Source: Methanobacteriota archaeon | Lineage (GTDB): Archaea; Thermoplasmatota; Thermoplasmata; JAUWGG01 | Assembly: GCA_030606525.1 (NCBI GenBank) | Contig: JAUWGG010000044.1 | Location: 1 to 7,560, forward strand | Length of the DNA: 7,560 bases | Direction: 5' to 3' | The notes under the pieces: generated by a model | Database searches by the model: none | Told to the model about the DNA's origin: nothing | The model's input: only the letters and a program-made list of their open reading frames with translations | Shown: positions 5,394 through 7,560 of the stretch, piece after piece | Layout of the letters: each line of letters opens with the position of its first letter | Numbering within the stretch: position 1 is the stretch's first letter | Program-made: the position numbers and the translations under genes

Positions 5394-5403
5394 CTTTATA
5401 TCT
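5394..5403 (+). promoter_or_regulatory. TATA-like promoter of the flavoprotein gene
   Basis: CTTTATATCT is a strong archaeal TATA box, with AAAA just upstream in the usual BRE position. It predicts a start near 5425-5430, giving a leader of roughly 15-20 nt that includes the ribosome site AGGTGA (5434-5439). This separates the flavoprotein gene from the preceding SPFH operon. Confidence 0.6.
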
Positions 5404-5443
5404 AAAAGAAGGGTTATCGGAGAAATTTGAAACAGGTGATAGG

Positions 5444-6403
5444 ATGTACGATGTGATCATAGTGGGCGCAGGTCCAGCCGGTTTGACAGCGGGGATATAT
5501 GCCAGAGGTAGAAAGCTTGAAACGTTGATAATAGATGCAGATAAGGCAGGCGGACAATTAGTATCTATTTATCCCAACAAGAAGATCGAGAATTATCCGT
5601 CCCATGAAAGAATTTTAGCCAGCGAATTGGCAAAGAAGATGATTGAGCATGCGGTTGAAAGCGGTGCCCAGTTGAAAGAAGAGGAGATGGTGAAAGAATT
5701 AGATAATAAAGGGGATAAGATCGTTGTTGTTACCAATAAGAGTTCATATGAATGCAGAGCTGTGATCCTTACCATGGGCGTAGGATTGTTCAAACCTAGA
5801 AGATTGGGTATCCCTGACGAAGAAAAATTTGAAAGTAAAGGATTGTGTTACAGAATCAAGAATATCGATGACTTCAAAGGGAAAAAAGTGCTCTTCGTGG
5901 GCGGCGGCAATACAGCCTTGGAAATGGCCCTGAGCATCTGTGATGTTTGCGATATCACACTGATCCATAGAAAAGATTGTTTCAGAGCTGATGAAAGCAA
6001 CGTTATTGCCGTAAAAAAATCTCCGATCAATGTGATGTTCAAAACTGAATTGAAGTCCATATGTGGTAAAGATAAAATTGAGAAGGCAGTGGTTTTCAAT
6101 AATCATTATGGTGAAGAGAAAAAACCTGATATCCTTGAAGAAGAAGAGTTAAAGGTGAATGCAGTCGTCATCAATGTAGGTTTCTCACCAAAACTCGATT
6201 TCGTTGAAGGATGGGGTTTGGAATTGGACAAGGGGAAGATCAAAGTAGATACGCAGATGAGAACCTCCAAAAGAGGTATATTTGCTTGCGGTGATGTTGT
6301 GACCTACGAAGGAAAATACATGCAGATAATAACTGCCTGCGGTGAAGGAGCAACCGCAGCCCATTCCACCTATAAATATATAAAAAGACCCTACTGGGCT
6401 TAG
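5444..6403 (+). CDS. Thioredoxin-reductase-like flavoprotein, probably type-2 ferredoxin-NADP(+) reductase, 319 aa
   Basis: The FAD domain opens with DVIIVGAGPAGLTAGIYA (residues 3-20), followed by AGGQL (35-39) and ENYPS (49-53). The NADP domain has VLFVGGGNTALEMALS (149-164) and HRKDCFRADE (175-184), whose Arg-rich end favours NADPH. GIFACGDV (278-285) closes the FAD site. The redox CxxC of thioredoxin reductase, expected at about 135-138, is absent: this region reads KGLCYRIKNIDDFKGKK with one Cys. That is the layout of TrxR-like ferredoxin-NADP reductases such as B. subtilis YumC, which pass electrons between NADPH and ferredoxin, and the C-terminal segment GKYMQIITACGEGATAAHS fits them. 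A CxxC at 166-169 lies in the NADP domain, not at the catalytic place. AGGTGA before ATG 5444 sets the start. Own promoter; convergent with prsW, 8 bp between stops. Confidence 0.88.
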   Translation: MYDVIIVGAGPAGLTAGIYARGRKLETLIIDADKAGGQLVSIYPNKKIENYPSHERILASELAKKMIEHAVESGAQLKEEEMVKELDNKGDKIVVVTNKSSYECRAVILTMGVGLFKPRRLGIPDEEKFESKGLCYRIKNIDDFKGKKVLFVGGGNTALEMALSICDVCDITLIHRKDCFRADESNVIAVKKSPINVMFKTELKSICGKDKIEKAVVFNNHYGEEKKPDILEEEELKVNAVVINVGFSPKLDFVEGWGLELDKGKIKVDTQMRTSKRGIFACGDVVTYEGKYMQIITACGEGATAAHSTYKYIKRPYWA

Positions 6404-6411
6404 TTGGACGG

Positions 6412-7161
6412 TCAATCCAATTTTCTTATCTTCCTTCTTGTCACACCTATTGAACCCATGGCAAATGCAATAGCTACAACCAAACCAACAAGATAAGCCA
6501 CATTTCCTAAAGATTCTGCATATAGAACCCCAAAGGATGCGAAGAAGTTATAGACAGAGTGCATAAGAACCGCTAATAGAAAATATGGAATGATACAGAA
6601 CTTCTTTCCAAGAACAAGACTTTTGCTGATGCCGTAACCAGTTGCTGATGTAGCACTAGCATGCAAAAGAACAGATGATATGCTTCTGATTATTACAAAC
6701 AATAAGAAGACCATCAAACCTTTTTCTCCAATGCTAAAAAAAGCATTTCCCTCGTATAACAAATTTTCAGTCGCGGCAAAACCTAAGCCGCAGCCAGCCC
6801 CATACACCAAACCGTCTTCCACTTCATTGATCTGTCTTTTAGCAGAGAACACACCTATCCCCTTGGCAAATTCCTCGGTAAATGGGGCTATGACACACAC
6901 CATTACCAACATGCGGATAGATCCATCTTTTAACCATTCATATTCCCTCTCTAAACTCAGCCCATAAAAAAATAAGATGAAAACTTGTAGAACCACGGCA
7001 ATGGCAATCGCCATGATGGCACCCCAAAAGAATGTTACCATCAATCTTGACCACGGTTCTTTACCGTAGCGCTCCGTATTCCTAATCCACCTGAGATAGA
7101 TTAACGGAGGGAGAAAAGCAAGCACTAAGAGCAAAATGATCGTTAAAACAAGTTGAATCAT
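6412..7161 (-). CDS. PrsW-family intramembrane metalloprotease, 249 aa
   Basis: This is a multi-spanning membrane protein with about seven to eight hydrophobic segments (approximately residues 3-24, 40-66, 82-95, 115-131, 147-165, 188-209 and 218-238). The family's catalytic motifs are in order: APFTEEFAKG with E96-E97 and K100, then DGLVYGAGCGLGFAATEN with E132-N133, then H167 in LLHASATSATGYG, and H201 in LMHSVYNFF. PrsW proteases cut substrates at or in the membrane; B. subtilis PrsW starts release of sigma-W from the anti-sigma RsiW under envelope stress. Archaea lack that partner, so the substrate here is unknown. No ribosome site precedes ATG 7161, while a TATA-like box lies about 25 nt upstream, so the message is probably leaderless. 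Its stop is 8 bp from that of the convergent flavoprotein gene. All expected motif residues are present. Confidence 0.93.
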   Translation of the reverse strand: MIQLVLTIILLLVLAFLPPLIYLRWIRNTERYGKEPWSRLMVTFFWGAIMAIAIAVVLQVFILFFYGLSLEREYEWLKDGSIRMLVMVCVIAPFTEEFAKGIGVFSAKRQINEVEDGLVYGAGCGLGFAATENLLYEGNAFFSIGEKGLMVFLLFVIIRSISSVLLHASATSATGYGISKSLVLGKKFCIIPYFLLAVLMHSVYNFFASFGVLYAESLGNVAYLVGLVVAIAFAMGSIGVTRRKIRKLD

Positions 7162-7162
7162 T

Positions 7163-7195
7163 AAACATATATCAACACTGCGATATTTATGGTTT
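7163..7195 (-). promoter_or_regulatory. prsW promoter with imperfect inverted repeat
   Basis: On the minus strand CATAAATAT (7191-7183) is a TATA-like box centred about 25 nt before ATG 7161, which fits a leaderless transcript. Arms AAACATATATC (7163-7173) and GATATTTATGGTTT (7182-7195) form an imperfect inverted repeat with two extra bases in the second arm. The insertion-element end lies only about 6-10 bp upstream, so anything further upstream has been replaced. Confidence 0.5.
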
Positions 7196-7200
7196 GCTGT

Positions 7201-7260
7201 GTGAACTACCCACCCCTAAAGGGTTGTGGGCTTCCTGCTTCAACAATCGAGCTTGCGGGA
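7201..7260 (-). ncRNA. Putative omega-RNA (reRNA) 3' scaffold of the TnpB element
   Basis: TnpB elements make a guide RNA from the 3' part of tnpB through the right end, with the guide read from flanking DNA. Here the hairpin 7209-7230 has five plus three base pairs with a 2-nt bulge and a TTTA loop, and lies inside the last codons of tnpB. The 5' limit given is arbitrary. The expected guide is read from about 7200 downwards into the prsW promoter. Confidence 0.5.
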
Positions 7261-7560
7261 ACTTGTATAAGTTCTCGTAGCGGCTCAATCTCCACAGGCA
7301 CTAAGGGCAATCCCTGCCCCGATAAGCCTCGCTGTAGGATGTTCAGTGAGGCATTATAATCACGATCTAATTTTCCATATAGTTTCTCTTTTGATGTGTT
7401 TCTGGGGTCAACTCGCACTACTATCTTATTAGCACTTTCAGCCTTATAAGATAGCATTTGTGCGAACTTTCGCCAAGCCACGTCATTTATTGATTGTGAT
7501 AAACAATGATTTCTAACCATATTTTTTATCTTCAAGTCCTCGATAGCAATCAAATCGTAT
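7206..7560 (-). CDS. tnpB: TnpB RNA-guided nuclease, C-terminal part, zinc ribbon missing
   Basis: The reading frame is open to the window edge, so the 5' part is missing only because the window ends. IAIEDLKIKNM carries the second RuvC acidic residue (Glu). NDVAWRKFAQMLSYKAESA and VVRVDPRNTSKE are standard TnpB blocks, and DRDYNASLNILQRGL carries the final RuvC Asp. Between NTSKE and DRDYNA, where TnpB normally has about 30 residues with two CxxC pairs, there are only six (KLYGKL). About two dozen residues, including all zinc ligands, are gone, with the frame kept. The tail GLPLVPVEIEPL and SSIVEAGSPQPFRGG is normal and overlaps the terminal hairpin; the stop TAG is at 7208-7206. The protein family (TnpB, ancestor of Cas12) is certain. 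Whether this copy is active is doubtful because the ribbon braces the RuvC site. Confidence 0.88.
   Translation of the reverse strand, partial: YDLIAIEDLKIKNMVRNHCLSQSINDVAWRKFAQMLSYKAESANKIVVRVDPRNTSKEKLYGKLDRDYNASLNILQRGLSGQGLPLVPVEIEPLRELIQVPASSIVEAGSPQPFRGG

Larger units (their letters stand above)
7201..7560 (-). mobile_element. Right end of an IS200/IS605-type (IS1341-like) insertion element, continues past window
   Basis: The element's tnpB end and terminal hairpin are visible; the left end and any tnpA gene lie beyond position 7560. The inner part of the end is CCCAC-aa-CCC-ttta-GGG-GTGGG on the minus strand (7230-7209). It is followed by TAGTTCAC, the familiar form of archaeal TnpB-element right ends, so the boundary is about 7199-7203. 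There are no terminal inverted repeats and no target duplication to expect in this family. Confidence 0.78.

Noticed and set aside
5444..6403. Thioredoxin reductase
   Set aside because: The catalytic CxxC is missing at its conserved place.
7206..7553. Complete 115-residue protein starting at TTG 7553
   Set aside because: The frame continues to the window edge (…YDLIAIEDL), as expected for the C-terminal part of TnpB.

Overview
The window looks archaeal. It holds a tRNA gene whose 33-nt intron folds into an archaeal bulge-helix-bulge (BHB) splice motif, and the tRNA has the A1:U72 end pair of archaeal initiator tRNAs without an encoded CCA. AT-rich TATA-like boxes sit about 25-35 nt before several starts, and some genes appear leaderless while others carry GGAGG/GGTGA ribosome sites. 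The protein families fit an archaeon too: archaeal-type RNase HII, SCP2-like protein, NfeD plus stomatin, and IS200/IS605-type TnpB. A thermoplasmatal or other euryarchaeal source is possible, but the sequence alone does not settle this.

Layout. 1-214 (+): a 47-codon ribbon-helix-helix protein behind a 20-bp-spaced direct repeat. 276-383 (-): intron-containing initiator tRNA-Met. 469-1512 (-): rnhB followed by an SCP2-like gene, apparently one transcript. 1513-1617: divergent intergenic region with four 8-bp tandem repeats. 1618-3228 (+): short NfeD and a stomatin/slipin SPFH protein, a known functional pair. 3338-5356 (+): a tightly coupled three-gene unit coding for a four-helix membrane protein, a coiled-coil protein and a second SPFH protein of the YdjI type with three zinc ribbons. 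5444-6403 (+): a thioredoxin-reductase-like flavoprotein lacking the redox CxxC, best read as a type-2 ferredoxin-NADP reductase. 6412-7161 (-): PrsW-type intramembrane protease. 7201-7560 (-): the right end of a TnpB insertion element, cut by the window edge.

How the genes fit together. The five genes from 1618 to 5356 form a membrane-organisation block: two different SPFH scaffolds, an NfeD partner, a small membrane protein and a soluble coiled coil. The second unit recalls the Bacillus subtilis pspA-ydjGHI arrangement, where YdjI is an SPFH/zinc-ribbon protein linked to PspA. This is the best candidate in the window for an under-described system, and the PrsW protease nearby could be related to membrane stress; both statements are inference. 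The TnpB remnant is notable because its zinc ribbon is missing and its expected guide RNA target is the prsW promoter. No gene-free stretch exceeds 300 bases.
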